Counted from the first letter of the stretch, positions 50,122 to 59,271 are shown. The stretch is DNA of 64,000 nt from Agrococcus beijingensis (GCF_030758955.1 NZ_CP132360.1:874905-938904); one strand, 5' to 3'. Notes: generated from the letters alone by a model not told the origin. Made by a program: numbers and translations.

Positions 50122-50970
50122 GTGCAGCTCATCGAGATCGACTCGCTCGACGACCCTCGCCTCAACGACTACGTCGGCCTCACCGACGTCGCGCTGCGGC
50201 GCCGCACCGAGCCCGAGCGCGGCCTCTACATCGCCGAGTCGCAGACGGTGCTCGAGCGGGCGCTGCGCGCCGGCCACGAGCCGCGATCGGTGCTCGTCGC
50301 GCCGCGCTGGCTGCCGCAGGTGGTCGAGATCGTCGGCGACCGCGACGTGCCGGTCTTCGTCGGCGAGGAGCCGATCCTCGAGCAGCTCACCGGCTTCCAC
50401 CTGCATCGCGGCGCGCTCGCCGCGATGCAGCGGCCGGTGCTGCCGGATGCGTCGGCGCTGCTCGCGCACGCCCGTCGCGTCGTCGTGCTCGACGGCCTCG
50501 TCGACCACACGAACGTGGGCGCCGCGTTCCGCTCGGTCGCGGGCATCGGCGCCGACGCGGTGCTCGTCACCAGCACGTGCGCCGACCCGCTCTACCGCCG
50601 CAGCGTGCGCGTCTCGATGGGCACGGTGCTGCAGGTGCCGTGGACTCGCATCGACTCGGTCGCCTCGGCGATCCCGGTCTTCCACGCGGCCGGCTTCGAG
50701 GTCGTCGCCATGGCGCTGCGCGACGACGCCGTCGACCTCGCCGACTACGCCGCCGCGCCCGCCGACCGCGTCGCGCTGGTGTTCGGCTCCGAGGGCCCGG
50801 GGCTCGGAGCCCGCGCCCTCGCGGCCGTCGACCGCGTCGTGCGGATCCCCATGCACCACGGCGTCGACTCGCTGAACGTGGCGGCGTCCGCCGCCGTCGC
50901 GATGTGGGCGCTGCGCGCGGCCGCGGGTGTCCGCGGTACGTCGCTGCCGCTGGAAGAGGCGGCGCGATGA
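50122..50970 (+). CDS. TrmH/SpoU family RNA methyltransferase
   Basis: The 282-residue protein has a substrate-binding N-domain (ERGLYIAESQTVLERAL near 31) and a SPOUT knot with DHTNVGAAFRS near 130, LVFGSEGPGL near 217 and DSLNVAASAAVAMWAL near 252. Targets in this family are 2'-O positions of tRNA or 23S rRNA. I chose the GTG at 50122, which has GGAGGAGG upstream, instead of the TTG at 50095, which would precede the transcription start. Its stop overlaps the next gene (ATGA). Confidence 0.9.
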   Translation: MQLIEIDSLDDPRLNDYVGLTDVALRRRTEPERGLYIAESQTVLERALRAGHEPRSVLVAPRWLPQVVEIVGDRDVPVFVGEEPILEQLTGFHLHRGALAAMQRPVLPDASALLAHARRVVVLDGLVDHTNVGAAFRSVAGIGADAVLVTSTCADPLYRRSVRVSMGTVLQVPWTRIDSVASAIPVFHAAGFEVVAMALRDDAVDLADYAAAPADRVALVFGSEGPGLGARALAAVDRVVRIPMHHGVDSLNVAASAAVAMWALRAAAGVRGTSLPLEEAAR

Positions 50971-52229
50971 CCGTCACCGCCGCGACCCAGCGTCGGCGTC
51001 GACCGCATCCGCTCGTCGTGCTCCTGCGCATCGTGCTCGCGCTCGTGCTCGCGGTGCTGGTCACCGGGGGCTCCGCGGCACTGCTCGCGCCGGCGCCGGC
51101 CGTCGCGGCGACAGCGGTCGCACCGGAGGCCGCACCGTTGCCCGCCGCGACGATCGATTGGCCAACCACGCCGCGGGCAGCCGGCTACGGCGTCGTGGGC
51201 GTCGAGGGCGCGCCCGACATCTGGGCGACGACCGGCAGCGACGGCGCCCACCCGATGGCGAGCGTGACGAAGCTGGTGACGGTGCTGATCGTGCTGGAGG
51301 CGCATCCGATCACGGGCGCCGACCGCGGGGCGACCATCACCCTCGACGACGACGACCTCGCCGCGCAGGCGCGGGCGCTCAGCGAGAACGCGCCCATCGC
51401 CCCCGTCTACCGGGGCATGCAGGTGACGCAGCGCGACCTCATCGAGTGGTCGCTCGTCGACTCCGCCGGCAACGCGATCTGGTCGCTGGCGAACTGGGCG
51501 TTCGGCGACATCGACGGCTTCCTCTCGGCGGCCGAGGCATGGGCGGCCCGGCACGGGTTCTCGCAGACCGTCGTCGCCGATCCGGCAGGCCTCGATGCGG
51601 GCAGCGTCTCGAGCGCCGGCGACCTGACGCGCATCGCGCTGATGGCCGTGGAGGATCCGGTCGTGCTCTCCACGATCCAGCTCGAGTCGGTGCAGATCCC
51701 GGGCATCGGCTTCGCCCCGAACACCAACCGCATCCTGGGCGAAGCGGGGATCGACGGCGGCAAGACGGGCACGCTGAAGGTGTGGGGGCGCAACCTGTTC
51801 GTCACCGCCGTCCGCGAGGTCGACGGCGTCGAGCGTCGCGTCGTGGGCGTGGTGATGGGCACGATCGCCGCCGACGAGACCGACGCGGCGATGCTGCAGC
51901 TGCTCGAGAGCCTCTGGCCCAACTTCGGTGCGCGCACGATCCTGCCGGCGGGCACCGTCGTGGCGGAGTACCGGGCCCCGTGGGGCGCATCCGCCTCAGC
52001 CGAGACGACCGGCGACCTCGGGGCGCACGTCTTCGGCGACGCCGCTCCGGGCTGGACGGCTACCGCCGAGCCGCTCGAGGCCGGCTCGCTCGCGAGCGCC
52101 GTGGGCGAGGTGCGGCTGGAGGTGGGCGAGGCCACGGCAGCGGTGCGGACGACCGGGGCTCTGCCCGCGCCCGACGCCTGGTGGCGCCTCACCCACGCCC
52201 CGCAGGTGCTCGGCTGGTACTTCGACTAG
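50967..52229 (+). CDS. D-alanyl-D-alanine carboxypeptidase-like (S11) protein
   Basis: The 420-residue protein has an N-terminal hydrophobic segment (about residues 16-50, a signal peptide or anchor after RRRRPHP), then a penicillin-binding S11 domain. The SxxK motif is SVTK at 99-102 and the KTG motif is at 266-268. The third motif, SxN, reads A167-G168-N169 in DSAGNAI: the usual serine is alanine. It may therefore trim peptidoglycan weakly or act otherwise. The ATG overlaps the TrmH-like gene, and its stop shares CTAG with the convergent SGNH gene. Confidence 0.85.
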   Translation: MTVTAATQRRRRPHPLVVLLRIVLALVLAVLVTGGSAALLAPAPAVAATAVAPEAAPLPAATIDWPTTPRAAGYGVVGVEGAPDIWATTGSDGAHPMASVTKLVTVLIVLEAHPITGADRGATITLDDDDLAAQARALSENAPIAPVYRGMQVTQRDLIEWSLVDSAGNAIWSLANWAFGDIDGFLSAAEAWAARHGFSQTVVADPAGLDAGSVSSAGDLTRIALMAVEDPVVLSTIQLESVQIPGIGFAPNTNRILGEAGIDGGKTGTLKVWGRNLFVTAVREVDGVERRVVGVVMGTIAADETDAAMLQLLESLWPNFGARTILPAGTVVAEYRAPWGASASAETTGDLGAHVFGDAAPGWTATAEPLEAGSLASAVGEVRLEVGEATAAVRTTGALPAPDAWWRLTHAPQVLGWYFD

Positions 52230-53056
52230 TCGCGAGGCTCCTCGGGCAGCGGCACGTGCGGCAGCACCGGCCCGGCGGTGGGGCGCTTCGGCAGCACCGT
52301 GTCGCCCGAGGACTGGCCGCGCAGCCGGCGCACCACCCACGGCGCGAGGTGCTCGCGGGCCCACTGCAGATCCTCCATGCGCACCTGCCGCTGCGAGCGG
52401 TGGGGCAGCGGGACGGGCTCCATCGCGGTGAGCTCGTGCCGCACGCCCAGCGCGTCGAGCACGAGCATCGCGATCTCGTGGTGCCCGTAGGGCGAGAAGT
52501 GCAGGCGGTCGGGCGCCCACATCTGCGGCCGCTGCAGCTGCCTCGCCGACCACATGTCGGCGACCACCGCGCCGTGCTTGGCCGCCACGCCGTGCAGGTT
52601 GGCGTTGTAGATGCCCACCTTGCCGCGGATCGAGCGCAGCACCGGCGTCATCGCGATGTCGGGGCCGTTGAAGAGCACGACCTCGGCTCCCGTCGCGCGC
52701 ATCCGCGCGACCACCTCATCGAGCTTCGCCGCCAGCAGGTCAGGGTCGCCGCCGGGTCGGATCAGGTCGTTGCCGCCGGCCGAGATGGTGAAGAGGTCGG
52801 GCTCGAGCGCGAGCGCCGGCTCGAGCTGCTCGTCGATGATCTGCTGCAGCAGGCGGCCCCGGATCGCGAGGTTGGCGTACTGGAAGTCAGGGCGCGTGCG
52901 GGCGAGCTCCTCGGCGACCCGGTCGGCCCAGCCGCGCAGCCCGTTGGGCACGTCTGGCTCCTCATCGCCCACCCCCTCGGTGAAGCTGTCGCCCAGGGCG
53001 ACGTAGCGCGTGAAGGGATGCTCCATGCCGGGGTGCTGCGTGCTCGACTCCTGCAT
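52226..53056 (-). CDS. SGNH/GDSL hydrolase
   Basis: The esterase fold is shown by YVALGDSFTEG with the nucleophile serine, NLAIRGR (block II), SAGGNDLIRPGG (block III) and the DRLHFSPYGH Asp-His block. A proline-rich tail follows after about residue 240. Substrate unknown. I placed the start at the ATG 53056 (276 residues), because CAGGAT lies 6 nt upstream; ATG 53026, giving EHPFTRYVALGDS, is also plausible. Its stop codon overlaps the convergent neighbour by four bases. Confidence 0.88.
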   Translation of the reverse strand: MQESSTQHPGMEHPFTRYVALGDSFTEGVGDEEPDVPNGLRGWADRVAEELARTRPDFQYANLAIRGRLLQQIIDEQLEPALALEPDLFTISAGGNDLIRPGGDPDLLAAKLDEVVARMRATGAEVVLFNGPDIAMTPVLRSIRGKVGIYNANLHGVAAKHGAVVADMWSARQLQRPQMWAPDRLHFSPYGHHEIAMLVLDALGVRHELTAMEPVPLPHRSQRQVRMEDLQWAREHLAPWVVRRLRGQSSGDTVLPKRPTAGPVLPHVPLPEEPRD

Positions 53057-53112
53057 GCCTCCATCCTGCACCGTCGCGGCCGGATGTCGGCGATGCGTGG
53101 GACGATGGAGCC

Positions 53113-54357
53113 GTGAGCAAGCAGGACGGCTCGAACCGGCTCGTGTCGGGGCCGGAGGTCGATGATGCGACCGCGACCATCCTGCACGTCGACCTCGACG
53201 CCTTCTTCGCGTCGGCGTCGCTGCTGGCCCGGCCCGACCTGGTCGGCCTGCCCGTGGTGATCGGCCACGACTCGTCGAGGTCGGTCGTCACCGCCGCCAC
53301 CTACGAGGCGCGCAAGTACGGCGTGCACTCGGCGATGCCGATGGCGCGCGCGCTGCGGCTCTGCCCGACGGCGGTGATCCTCGAGCCCGACTTCCAGCTC
53401 TACTCGCGGCTGTCGAAGCAGGTGATGGCGCTCCTCGACGACGTGTCGCCCGACGTCGAGCGACTCGGCGTCGACGAGGCGTTCGTGGGCATCGCCGGGC
53501 TGCGGCGGCTCTCGGGCGGCGCGAACCGCATCGGCCCGGCTCTGCGCGCCCGCATCCGCGCCGAGACGGGCCTGGTGGCCTCGATCGGCGCCGCCGGCAC
53601 CAAGTACGTCGCGAAGCTGGCCTCCTCCCGCGCGAAGCCCGACGGCATGCTGGTGGTGCCCGACGACGAGGTGCTGGCGTTCCTCCACCCGCAACCCGTG
53701 GCGGCGCTGTGGGGCGTGGGCCCGGCGCAGCAGGAGCGACTGGCCCGCTACGGCCTGCACACGGTGGGCGAGGTGGCCGGCACGCCGCTCGAGCGGCTGC
53801 AGTCGTGGTTCGGCGAGGCGACCGGCCGCCACCTGCACGAGCTCTCCTGGGCGCGCGACCCGCGCGAGGTGCACGAGCGGCCGCACGAGAAGACCTTCGG
53901 CCACAACCACACGTTCTTCCGCGACGTCAGCGACCGCACCGAGCTGCAGAGCGAGATCCTGCGGCTCGCGACCGGCGTCGGCCGGCGGCTGCGCGACGCC
54001 GGCGTGCAGGCGCGCACAGTCACCCTCACCGTGCGGTTCCACGACTTCCGCACCATCACGCGGTCGAAGACGCTGCCCGAGGCGACCGACGTCACCCGCG
54101 TCATGGTCGAGACCGCGTGGGGCCTGCTGGATGCGCTGGGAGAGATCCCGCCCGTGCGGCTGCTGGGCGTGCGCGCCAGCTCGGTGCAGGGCGCCGCCGA
54201 CCACGGGCTGCTGTGGGACGACACGGCCACCTGGGGGAGCGCGGAGCGCGCGATGGACGCCGTGCACGACCGCTTCGGCGCCGCTGCGGTCGCCCCTGCG
54301 AGCATGCTGCGGCGGGAGCGCAAGCGCGACGACACGGGCCCCTCCGGCGGTGACTGA
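53113..54357 (+). CDS. dinB: DNA polymerase IV
   Basis: DinB is a Y-family lesion-bypass polymerase. The 414-residue protein has the catalytic HVDLDAFFAS near residue 26, YEARKYGVHSAMP near 64 and GVDEAFVGIAGL near 120, followed by thumb and little-finger domains (LWGVGPAQQERL, HEKTFGHNHTF). GACGAT sits 6 nt before the GTG, a weak leaderless signal. The stop lies inside the next gene by 8 bases. Its role is presumably damage tolerance alongside uvrA/uvrC. Confidence 0.95.
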   Translation: MSKQDGSNRLVSGPEVDDATATILHVDLDAFFASASLLARPDLVGLPVVIGHDSSRSVVTAATYEARKYGVHSAMPMARALRLCPTAVILEPDFQLYSRLSKQVMALLDDVSPDVERLGVDEAFVGIAGLRRLSGGANRIGPALRARIRAETGLVASIGAAGTKYVAKLASSRAKPDGMLVVPDDEVLAFLHPQPVAALWGVGPAQQERLARYGLHTVGEVAGTPLERLQSWFGEATGRHLHELSWARDPREVHERPHEKTFGHNHTFFRDVSDRTELQSEILRLATGVGRRLRDAGVQARTVTLTVRFHDFRTITRSKTLPEATDVTRVMVETAWGLLDALGEIPPVRLLGVRASSVQGAADHGLLWDDTATWGSAERAMDAVHDRFGAAAVAPASMLRRERKRDDTGPSGGD

Positions 54358-55279
54358 CGACGGCGTCGATCCTGCCGTGGACGGCCCGACCTCCCATGCC
54401 GGCGCGGCCGCGGTGGACGGCGCGCGCATCGACGTCGCGCTCGTGCGCGCGCTGCTGGCGGCGCAGTTCCCCGCCTGGGCCGACCTGCCGCTGCGCCCCG
54501 TCGAGCCCGGCGGCAACGACCACCGCACGTTCCGGCTCGGGCCCGCGCTGAGCGTGCGGCTCCCGAGCGCGTCGGGGTACGTGCCGCAGGTCGAGAAGGA
54601 GCAGGCGTGGCTGCCGCGGCTCGCGGCCTCCGCGCCCCTGCCGATCCCCGCCGTGCTCGGGCGTGGCCGCCCGTCGGCGCGCTTCCCGGCCCCGTGGACC
54701 GTGTGCGGCTGGATCGAGGGGGAGCCGGCGTCGACCGCCGCCGTCGACGACGTCGAGCGATTCGCGGCCGATCTCGCGCACTTCCTCGTCGGGCTGCGGG
54801 ACGCGCCCACCGCAGGGGCACCGGCGCCCGGCCCGCACAGCGCGTTCCGCGGCGGCCCGCTGCGGCACTGGGACGGCGAGATGGGCGACCTGCTCGAGCG
54901 CGTGCACGGCCCGGAGCGCGACGGCGCGGCGGGCATCTGGCGGGATGCGCTCGACGCGGAGGAGCACCGCGCGCCCGCCTGGTTCCACGGCGACGTCGCC
55001 GCCGGCAACCTGCTCGTGCGGGACGGCAGGCTCGCGGCGGTGATCGACTTCGGCTGTGCGGGCGTGGGCGACACCGCGTGCGACACGGCCTTCGCCTGGA
55101 CGCAGCTGGAGGGCGGCGCCCGTGCGCTCTACCGGCGCGAGCTCGCGCTCGACGACGCCGCCTGGGCGCGCGGCCGAGGCTGGGCCATCTGGAAGGCGCT
55201 GATCCTGATCGGCAACCGCCCGCCGGCGCAGGTGGCGCTCGGGCAGCGGGTGCTCAGCACGCTGCTGGCCGAGCGCTGA
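54350..55279 (+). CDS. APH-type phosphotransferase (second copy)
   Basis: The 309-residue protein has an ATP-binding N-lobe (PGGNDHRTFRLG), WFHGDVAAGNLLV near residue 211, and VIDFGCAGVGD near 226. It differs strongly from the APH-like protein at 45482, so they are not recent duplicates. The substrate is unknown. The GTG overlaps the dinB end by 8 nt, so it is cotranscribed with dinB. Confidence 0.87.
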   Translation: MTDDGVDPAVDGPTSHAGAAAVDGARIDVALVRALLAAQFPAWADLPLRPVEPGGNDHRTFRLGPALSVRLPSASGYVPQVEKEQAWLPRLAASAPLPIPAVLGRGRPSARFPAPWTVCGWIEGEPASTAAVDDVERFAADLAHFLVGLRDAPTAGAPAPGPHSAFRGGPLRHWDGEMGDLLERVHGPERDGAAGIWRDALDAEEHRAPAWFHGDVAAGNLLVRDGRLAAVIDFGCAGVGDTACDTAFAWTQLEGGARALYRRELALDDAAWARGRGWAIWKALILIGNRPPAQVALGQRVLSTLLAER

Positions 55280-55285
55280 GGCGGC

Positions 55286-55528
55286 TCAGCGCCGCCCGAG
55301 CCAGCGCTCGACGGGGATCGAGCCCGACTGGTTCGGCGTGAGCACCCAGATCGCCAGGTACAGCACCCAGCCGACGACGGGCAGCAGCATGAGCAGCAGC
55401 ATGGCGATGCGCACGATGAAGACATTGATGCCGGTCTTCTTCGCGATGCCACCGCCGATGCCGCCGAAGATGCGCTGGGGTCCGCGTCGGAAGCCGGTCG
55501 AGCGGATGGAGTCGAAGATGGATGCCAT
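55286..55528 (-). CDS. PspC-domain small membrane protein
   Basis: This 80-residue protein has the PspC pattern: a short cytoplasmic stretch RGPQRIFGGIGGGIAKKTG, then one or two hydrophobic helices (INVFIVRIAMLLLMLLPVVGWVLYLAIWVL, read in parts) and the WVLTPNQ tail region. PspC-like proteins bind envelope-stress systems. TAGCGT lies 6 nt before the ATG. Confidence 0.9.
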   Translation of the reverse strand: MASIFDSIRSTGFRRGPQRIFGGIGGGIAKKTGINVFIVRIAMLLLMLLPVVGWVLYLAIWVLTPNQSGSIPVERWLGRR

Positions 55529-55534
55529 GCCGCA

Positions 55535-55540
55535 ACGCTA
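55535..55540 (-). promoter_or_regulatory. Putative -10 for leaderless PspC gene
   Basis: TAGCGT lies 6 nt upstream of the ATG at 55528. Confidence 0.55.
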
Positions 55541-55598
55541 GCCGCGCCGGCTGTGCGGCGCACTGGGGAAAACCCCGGCAGCGGGCCCGGAACCAGTC

Positions 55599-55626
55599 GA
55601 GGCCCGGAGCGTGAGCTCCGGGCCTC
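55599..55626 (-). terminator. Hairpin after tRNA-Leu
   Basis: Perfect 12-bp stem (GAGGCCCGGAGC and complement) with a 4-nt loop, six bases downstream of the tRNA 3' end on the minus strand; no T tract follows. Confidence 0.65.
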
Positions 55627-55631
55627 TCTTG

Positions 55632-55717
55632 TGCGCGAGGGGGGACTTGAACCCCCACGCCCTAATACGGGCACTAGCACCTCAAGCTAGCGCGTCTGCC
55701 ATTTCCGCCACCCGCGC
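55632..55717 (-). tRNA. tRNA-Leu (anticodon GAG)
   Basis: On the minus strand an 86-nt sequence starts GCGCGGG, which pairs with CTCGCGC at the 3' end. The anticodon loop is TTGAGGT within the stem CTAGC/GCTAG, so the anticodon is GAG and reads CTC. A long variable arm (about 14 nt, TGCCCGTATTAGGGCG) marks the type II tRNA. The T arm is GGGGG-TTCAAGT-CCCCC. The discriminator is A and no CCA is encoded (CAA follows). It stands alone with a hairpin downstream. Confidence 0.96.
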
Positions 55718-55857
55718 ATGGTGTCTCCACCAGGTGTCGATCCGAACTGCAGGACCGAGAGACGACTCTAGCACGACGGCGGAGCGCCCGACGACGCCCG
55801 GCGCACGGCGCCCGCCGCACCATGCGCACACCGCACGGTGCCCGCCCCGGGGGCGGC

Positions 55858-55863
55858 TAGCCT
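55858..55863 (+). promoter_or_regulatory. Putative -10 for leaderless M20 peptidase gene
   Basis: TAGCCT lies 6 nt upstream of the GTG at 55870. Confidence 0.5.
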
Positions 55864-55869
55864 GTCTGG

Positions 55870-57162
55870 GTGACCGACGACCTCTCTCGCACTGCGCAGA
55901 TCGCCCGGGACCTCATCCGCTTCGACACCCAGAACTGGGGCGGCGGGCGCTCTTCCGGCGAGGCGGATGCGGCGGCCTACGTGACCGCGCTGCTCACCTC
56001 GATGGGCGTCGAGAGCGAGACCTTCGAGTCGGCGCCGGGCCGCACGAGCGTCATCGCCCGCATCGAGGGGGAGGACCCGTCGCTGCCGCTGCTCGTCGTG
56101 CACGGCCACCTCGACGTGGTGCCCGCCGACGCGAGCGAGTGGCAGGTCGACCCGTTCGCCGGCGAGGTGCGCGACGGCATGCTGTGGGGCCGCGGCGCGG
56201 TCGACATGAAGCAGATGGACGCGATGATCCTGACCGCGGTCGAGCGCATCCTGGCGAGCGGCCGGCGCCCGCGGCGCGGCCTGGTGCTGGCGTTCTTCGC
56301 CGACGAGGAGGCCGGCGGCGTGCACGGCTCGCAGTGGATGGTCGCGAACCACCCCGAGGTCTTCGAAGGCGCCACCGAGGCGATCAGCGAGGTCGGCGGC
56401 TACTCGATCGAGGTCGCGGGGCAGCGAGCCTACCTGCTGCAGACGGGCGAGAAGGCGCTGCAGTGGATCCTGCTGCGCGCGCGGGGCACCGCCGCCCATG
56501 GCTCGCAGCACATGCGCGACAACGCGGTGACGAAGCTCGCCGAGGCGGTCGCGAAGGTCGGCGCGCACGAGTTCCCGGTCGAGCTGACCGCCACCACCCG
56601 CGAGCTGATCGCGCGCATCGCCGCGATGCTCGGCGTCGACGACGACGACCCGGACGCGGTCGCCGCCCGCACCGGCACCGTCTCGCGCTTCCTGCGCTCG
56701 AGCCTGCGGCACACCGCCAACCCGACGATGCTCGAGGCCGGCTACAAGCACAACGTCATCCCGTCGGTGGCCGAGGCCCGCATCGACGTGCGACCGCTGC
56801 CCGGCCGCGAGCGCGAGGCGATCGACGCGATCCAGGCGCTCGTCGGCGACGAGATCGAGATCGAGCTGGTGCAGGGCGACATCGGCATGGAGCACCCCTT
56901 CGGCGGCTCGCTCGTCGAGGCGATGACCGCCTCGCTCGGCCGATTCGACCCGGACGCGCCGGTGCTGCCGTACATGCTCTCGGGCGGCACCGACAACAAG
57001 GCCCTGTCGCTGCTGGGCATCGCCGGCTACGGGTTCGCGCCGCTGCGGCTCGCCCCCGAGCTCGACTTCGCGGCGATGTTCCACGGGGTCGACGAGCGGG
57101 TGCCGCTCGACGCCCTCGACTTCGGCACCGACGTGCTCGAAGACCTGCTGCTGACCTACTGA
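55870..57162 (+). CDS. M20 family metallopeptidase
   Basis: The 430-residue protein has the dizinc site: LVVHGHLDVVPA near residue 74, GRGAVDMKQMDAM near 110, and DEEAGGVHGSQ near 145 with its catalytic and metal glutamates. The lid domain follows at about 185-310 and GGTDNKAL near 375 supplies the last ligand region. This is the ArgE/DapE/CPG2-type dipeptidase group, with unclear substrate. The GTG has TAGCCT 6 nt upstream. uppP follows after 7 nt. Confidence 0.92.
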   Translation: MTDDLSRTAQIARDLIRFDTQNWGGGRSSGEADAAAYVTALLTSMGVESETFESAPGRTSVIARIEGEDPSLPLLVVHGHLDVVPADASEWQVDPFAGEVRDGMLWGRGAVDMKQMDAMILTAVERILASGRRPRRGLVLAFFADEEAGGVHGSQWMVANHPEVFEGATEAISEVGGYSIEVAGQRAYLLQTGEKALQWILLRARGTAAHGSQHMRDNAVTKLAEAVAKVGAHEFPVELTATTRELIARIAAMLGVDDDDPDAVAARTGTVSRFLRSSLRHTANPTMLEAGYKHNVIPSVAEARIDVRPLPGREREAIDAIQALVGDEIEIELVQGDIGMEHPFGGSLVEAMTASLGRFDPDAPVLPYMLSGGTDNKALSLLGIAGYGFAPLRLAPELDFAAMFHGVDERVPLDALDFGTDVLEDLLLTY

Positions 57163-57169
57163 GGAGCCC

Positions 57170-58003
57170 ATGGACTGGCTGATCGCGATCTTCCTCGGCG
57201 CCCTCCAGGGGGCGACCGAGTTCCTGCCCATCTCGTCGAGCGCGCACCTGCGCATCGCCGGGCTCTTCCTGCCCGGGGCCGAGGATCCCGGCGCGACCTT
57301 CACAGCGATCACGCAGATCGGCACCGAGATCGCCGTCGTCGTCTTCTTCTGGCGCGACATCTGGCGCATCGTCACCAAGTGGTTCGGCTCGTTCTCGGGC
57401 AAGCACTCGAAGGACGACCCCGATGTGAAGATGGGCTGGCTGGTGATCATCGGCACGGTGCCGATCGTGCTCGCCGGCGTGCTCTTCCAGGACCTCATCC
57501 GCGACCAGTGGCGGAGCCTCTGGATCACCGCGGTCGTGCTCATCGTCTTCGGCATCATCCTGGGCCTGTGCGACATGCTCGGGCAGCGGGTGAAGACCCT
57601 CGAGACGACCACCTACCGCGACGGCATCCTCATCGGCCTCGCCCAGGTGCTCGCGCTGATCCCGGGCGTCTCGCGCTCGGGCGCCACCACCAGCATGGGC
57701 CGCGCCCTCGGCTACGAGCGCCCGGCGGCGGCGAAGTACGCGTTCTTCCTCGCCGTGCCGGCGGTCTTCGGCGCCGGCCTGTACGAGACCGCGCAGGCCA
57801 TCTCGGAGCCCTCCTCGGTGGGCCTCGGCTGGGGCCCGACCATCGCCGCGACGGTCGTCGCGTTCGTGGTCGGCATCGCGGTGATCAGGTTCCTGATGGA
57901 CTTCATCTCGCGCCGCAGCTTCCTGCCCTTCGTGGTCTACCGCATCGCGCTCGGCGTGGTGCTGCTCATCGCGCTGAGCGCCGGCTGGATCGAGGCGCAG
58001 TGA
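57170..58003 (+). CDS. uppP: Undecaprenyl-diphosphatase
   Basis: UppP recycles undecaprenyl diphosphate for cell wall synthesis and gives bacitracin tolerance. The 277-residue membrane protein has GALQGATEFLPISSSAHLRI near residue 10 with the conserved glutamates and the loop PGVSRSGATTSMGR near 164. Seven or more hydrophobic segments are visible. The ATG has GAGGAG upstream. It precedes mshC in many actinobacteria; here its stop overlaps the mshC start as GTGA. Confidence 0.97.
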   Translation: MDWLIAIFLGALQGATEFLPISSSAHLRIAGLFLPGAEDPGATFTAITQIGTEIAVVVFFWRDIWRIVTKWFGSFSGKHSKDDPDVKMGWLVIIGTVPIVLAGVLFQDLIRDQWRSLWITAVVLIVFGIILGLCDMLGQRVKTLETTTYRDGILIGLAQVLALIPGVSRSGATTSMGRALGYERPAAAKYAFFLAVPAVFGAGLYETAQAISEPSSVGLGWGPTIAATVVAFVVGIAVIRFLMDFISRRSFLPFVVYRIALGVVLLIALSAGWIEAQ

Positions 58004-59262
58004 GGTCCTGGACCCGCCCCGCCGTGCCCTCGCTCGCCGCCCTCGGGCTCGGCGAGGGGGAGCGCCCGAGCGTGCACGACGTGCGCAGCGACGCGCGCGC
58101 CGTCGTGCCTGCCGGGCGCACCGCATCCATGTACACCTGCGGCATCACGCCGTACGACGCCACGCACCTCGGCCACGCGTTCACCTACCTCGCGTTCGAC
58201 ACGCTCACGCGCGTCTGGCTCGACGCCGGGCTCGACGTGCGCACCGCGATGAACTCGACCGACGTCGACGACCCGCTGCTCGAGCGGGCGGCGCGCGACG
58301 GGGTCGACTGGCGCGAGCTGGCCGAGCAGCAGCAGCGGCTCTTCCGCGCCGACATGGAGGCGCTGCGCATCCTGCCGCCCGACGCGTGGGTCGCGGTCAC
58401 CGAGCGCATCCCGCAGATCGCCTACGGCGTGCGGCGGATGCTCGACACCGGTGACGCCTACACGCTGCCGGTCGAGGGCGACGAGACCGCGCACGACGTG
58501 CTGTTCGACACCACCCGGCAGCGGCGGTTCGCGGTCGGCGCGGGCAGCCGCACCGACCAGGCCGAGATGCTCGAGCTCACCCGCGAGTTCGGCGGCGAGC
58601 CCGACCGGCCGGGCAAGCGCTCGCCGCTCGATCCGCTGCTGTGGCGCGCGGAGCGGCCGGGGGAGCCCGCCTGGGACTCGCCGGTGGGCCGCGGCAGGCC
58701 CGGCTGGCACGTGGAGTGCACGGTGATCGCGATGGAGGAGCTCGGCTCGCCGTTCACGGTCGCCGCCGGCGGGCGCGACCTGCGGTTCCCGCACCAGGAG
58801 ATGCAGGGCCATCACGCGATCGCGCTCGGCGCGACGCTGTTCAGCGACGCGCGGCTGAACGCGGGGCTGGTCGCCTTCGAGGGCGAGAAGATGTCGAAGT
58901 CGCTCGGCAACCTGGTGCTCGTCTCGCGGCTGCTCGAGCAGGGCGCCCGGCCCGCCGCGGTGCGGCTCGCGCTGCTCGCGCACCACTGGCGGCAGGACTT
59001 CGAGTGGCGGCCCGACGAGCTGGAGGCCGCCGAGCAGCGGCTCGACCGGTGGCTCGCCTGGGCCGAGGCGCCCGACGACGACCCGTCGCTCGCGGAGAGC
59101 GTCGTGCCGTGGCTGCGCGTGACGCTGCAGGACGACCTCAACACGCCGGCCGCCCTGCAGGCGGTCGACGCGTTCACCCGGCGCGCCCCGGCCGACGAGG
59201 GCAGCCTCGCGGCGATCGATGCGCTGCTGGGCATCGACCTGCTGGGCGTCGAGCGCCGCTAG
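58000..59262 (+). CDS. mshC: Cysteine ligase of mycothiol synthesis (MshC)
   Basis: MshC joins cysteine to GlcN-Ins using ATP, the third step of mycothiol synthesis. The 420-residue protein is a cysteinyl-tRNA synthetase relative: CGITPYDATHLGHAF near residue 47 (with C47 a likely zinc ligand), WHVECTVIAMEE near 236 and KMSKS at 297-301. It lacks the anticodon-binding domain of CysRS, and PYDATHLGHA is diagnostic of MshC. The GTG overlaps uppP. Its presence shows that the organism makes mycothiol. Confidence 0.96.
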   Translation: MRSWTRPAVPSLAALGLGEGERPSVHDVRSDARAVVPAGRTASMYTCGITPYDATHLGHAFTYLAFDTLTRVWLDAGLDVRTAMNSTDVDDPLLERAARDGVDWRELAEQQQRLFRADMEALRILPPDAWVAVTERIPQIAYGVRRMLDTGDAYTLPVEGDETAHDVLFDTTRQRRFAVGAGSRTDQAEMLELTREFGGEPDRPGKRSPLDPLLWRAERPGEPAWDSPVGRGRPGWHVECTVIAMEELGSPFTVAAGGRDLRFPHQEMQGHHAIALGATLFSDARLNAGLVAFEGEKMSKSLGNLVLVSRLLEQGARPAAVRLALLAHHWRQDFEWRPDELEAAEQRLDRWLAWAEAPDDDPSLAESVVPWLRVTLQDDLNTPAALQAVDAFTRRAPADEGSLAAIDALLGIDLLGVERR

Positions 59263-59271
59263 GCCGACCGG

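Noticed and set aside
45482..55279. The two APH-family genes as antibiotic resistance determinants
   Set aside because: Both have kinase motifs, but the family covers many substrates and neither sits in a mobile or resistance context. No claim of resistance is supported.
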